A stretch of DNA of 64,000 nucleotides from Bacillota bacterium (GTDB taxonomy: Bacteria > Bacillota > Clostridia > Acetivibrionales > DSM-1351). The stretch lies in assembly GCA_023444055.1 (NCBI GenBank), contig JAEZRV010000039.1, positions 1 to 64,000 of the forward strand. Direction: 5' to 3'. Positions 62,771 to 64,000 of this stretch are shown piece by piece; within the stretch, counting starts at the first letter, position 1; every line of letters begins with the position of its first letter. Under the pieces are notes generated by a model that did not search any database, was not told the DNA's origin, and worked only from the letters and a program-made list of their open reading frames with translations. The position numbers were made by a program, and so were the translations under genes.

Positions 62771-63274
62771 CAGTATACTCAAATATTCCAAAACAGAAAC
62801 TGTAAAACCTTCATGCGTGGCTTTTCTTTAAATACAGACTTGAGAAATATAAATACTAATATTGCTTTAAGGTATTGTAAAAACTTTGACACAAAAACTA
62901 GAATATTATTTACATATTAATAATATAGCTCGTTTTGCTACAGTCTTAAAGATTTGAAAACAAACTTTTAAAATTCTGCTTCCAGTAGTTATACCAAGCA
63001 TTTCCGGAATCTACTGTATGAAATTTTCTAACTATACTAATAATCTTTATTTTACTGTCACTAAGCTTGGAATATGACTTATTCCTACGGTTTTTAAATA
63101 TTGTTGGAATAATTTTCAATACATTTCGTCTATTATTGTGCAGGTAGCAGTGAAAAGGTCTTAAAATCCAATTTTATATGGTACTTCTATTCTTTTTTAT
63201 ATTTGGTTAGCAAATAAAATTATTTATGGTATAATATACAAATAATTTAAAAATATATGAAAGGGTGTAGTTCA
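62771..63274. other. Intergenic region before pgsA with a minus-strand open frame
   Basis: 504 bp without an accepted gene. On the minus strand a frame stays open from about 63173 to 62946 (75 codons), ending in a plausible protein tail (DSGNAWYNYWKQNFKSLFSNL in part), but it has no start codon or ribosome-binding site. It could be a gene remnant. A TATAAT-like box near 63231 may serve pgsA. Confidence 0.4.
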
Positions 63275-63892
63275 ATGAATCTTCCTAATAAAATTACTTT
63301 GTCAAGGGTTTTTTTGATTCCGTTTATGTTAATATTTATAGTACCATTGCCGGCATGGATTCTTAATAGCGTATATATTGGCTTTTTGAACCAACAATTA
63401 GTAGTAATAAATAACTTCATACTTAATTACGGGAATTATGTTGGGGGAATAGTTTTCATTCTTTCTGCAAGTACAGATAGGATTGATGGCTATATAGCAA
63501 GAAAAAGAAATTTGCAAACAAAGTTTGGGATGTTTATAGATCCGATAGCTGATAAGCTATTAATGGCAGCAGCGTTAATTGCTTTGGCAGAACGTAATGA
63601 CATTAGTAGTTGGGTTGCTATAATTATAATTTCCAGGGAGTTTATTGTTACGGGATTTAGATTAATAGCTGCTGGTGATGGAATAGTTTTACAGGCGGAT
63701 AAATGGGGCAAACTTAAGATGAAGTTTCAATGTATTGCGGTAGCATTAGCATTATTAAAGAACTACCCACTTAGCCTATTAACTGACTTTCCATTTGACA
63801 GGTATGTAATGGGGATAGCGATTATAATTACTATTTATTCCGGGTATAATTATATTTCCAAAAATAAAAAAGTCTTTAATGGTTCTTTCTGA
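63275..63892 (+). CDS. pgsA: CDP-diacylglycerol-glycerol-3-phosphate 3-phosphatidyltransferase
   Basis: Makes phosphatidylglycerol phosphate from CDP-diacylglycerol. The 205-residue membrane protein begins MNLPNKITLSRVFLIPFML and carries the CDP-alcohol phosphotransferase motif as DRIDGYIARKRNLQ, then GMFIDPIADK, with all expected Asp residues. ATG 63275 is chosen as the conserved family start; the ATG at 63257 overlaps the GGGTG site. About four spans follow. It ends 108 bp from the window edge. Confidence 0.95.
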   Translation: MNLPNKITLSRVFLIPFMLIFIVPLPAWILNSVYIGFLNQQLVVINNFILNYGNYVGGIVFILSASTDRIDGYIARKRNLQTKFGMFIDPIADKLLMAAALIALAERNDISSWVAIIIISREFIVTGFRLIAAGDGIVLQADKWGKLKMKFQCIAVALALLKNYPLSLLTDFPFDRYVMGIAIIITIYSGYNYISKNKKVFNGSF

Positions 63893-64000
63893 ATAAAAAC
63901 ATGGTTTTTTGATAATATCTATTGATTTCTTTGAAGAACTTCTACTTACATACATAAATAATATTAGTTTGTATATATACCCTATTTTTTACGATAGCTC

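Overview
The window comes from an AT-rich, low-GC Gram-positive chromosome, most likely an anaerobic spore-former of the Clostridia. Evidence: the infB-rbfA-nrnA-truB-ribF order, TTG/GTG starts behind strong AGGAGG ribosome-binding sites, mraZ-rsmH-ftsL-PBP(PASTA)-murE-murF-mraY-ftsW-murG order, a YfmF/YfmH pair, and [NiFe]-hydrogenase maturation genes. A Ruminiclostridium-like genus is my inference, not shown by the sequence. No rRNA, tRNA or CRISPR array was found.

Layout. 1-6312: translation and RNA-maturation block (infB, entering the window incomplete and carrying about eleven tandem 12-residue repeats; rbfA; nrnA; truB; ribF). 6313-6687: two tandem copies of a structured, possibly mobile element. 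6794-12208: hypF, hypC, hypD, hypE, without hypA, hypB or hydrogenase subunits. 12330-16735: a MacA/MacB-type efflux set with a Yip1-family membrane protein. 17454-20242: YfmF/YfmH M16 pair. 20366-22581: lgt and rodA. 22623-34373: division and cell-wall cluster with a MraZ operator in front, an A-rich repeat tract between rsmH and ftsL, and no murD. 34580-36142: PyrR-attenuated uracil permease. 36521-43043: assorted genes (small STAS-like protein, diverged FabH-like enzyme, MGDG-synthase-like glycosyltransferase, D,D-carboxypeptidase, cobalamin-binding radical SAM protein). 43857-44885: a two-gene split permease. 44982-60443: the accessory locus of most interest. 60601-63892: second lgt-like gene, class V aminotransferase, pgsA.

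The accessory locus encodes a polyketide/fatty-acid-synthase-like system that I do not recognise as any characterised pathway: a helical-domain protein ending in a permuted papain-like (NlpC/LRAT-type) domain; a protein with the same helical domain, two active-looking carrier domains, a third whose serine is replaced, and a ketoreductase; a ketosynthase-chain-length-factor-like protein ending in a double hot-dog region that reads like AfsA; an AMP-binding acyl-activating enzyme; an isoprenylcysteine-methyltransferase-like membrane protein; an extended SDR without the usual Tyr; a CarS (CDP-archaeol synthase)-like membrane protein; and an ABC/FtsX exporter. The AfsA and CarS resemblances suggest an acyl chain joined to a glycerol-type backbone and activated with CTP, i.e. 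an unusual membrane lipid or exported lipid. This is inference. A broken IS110-family transposase lies inside the locus.

A second unusual signal is a leader found three times (rbfA, hypF, macB-type permease): a strong Shine-Dalgarno, then a hairpin with a conserved 10-base block, then the start codon. The hairpin would bring a distant Shine-Dalgarno back to normal spacing.
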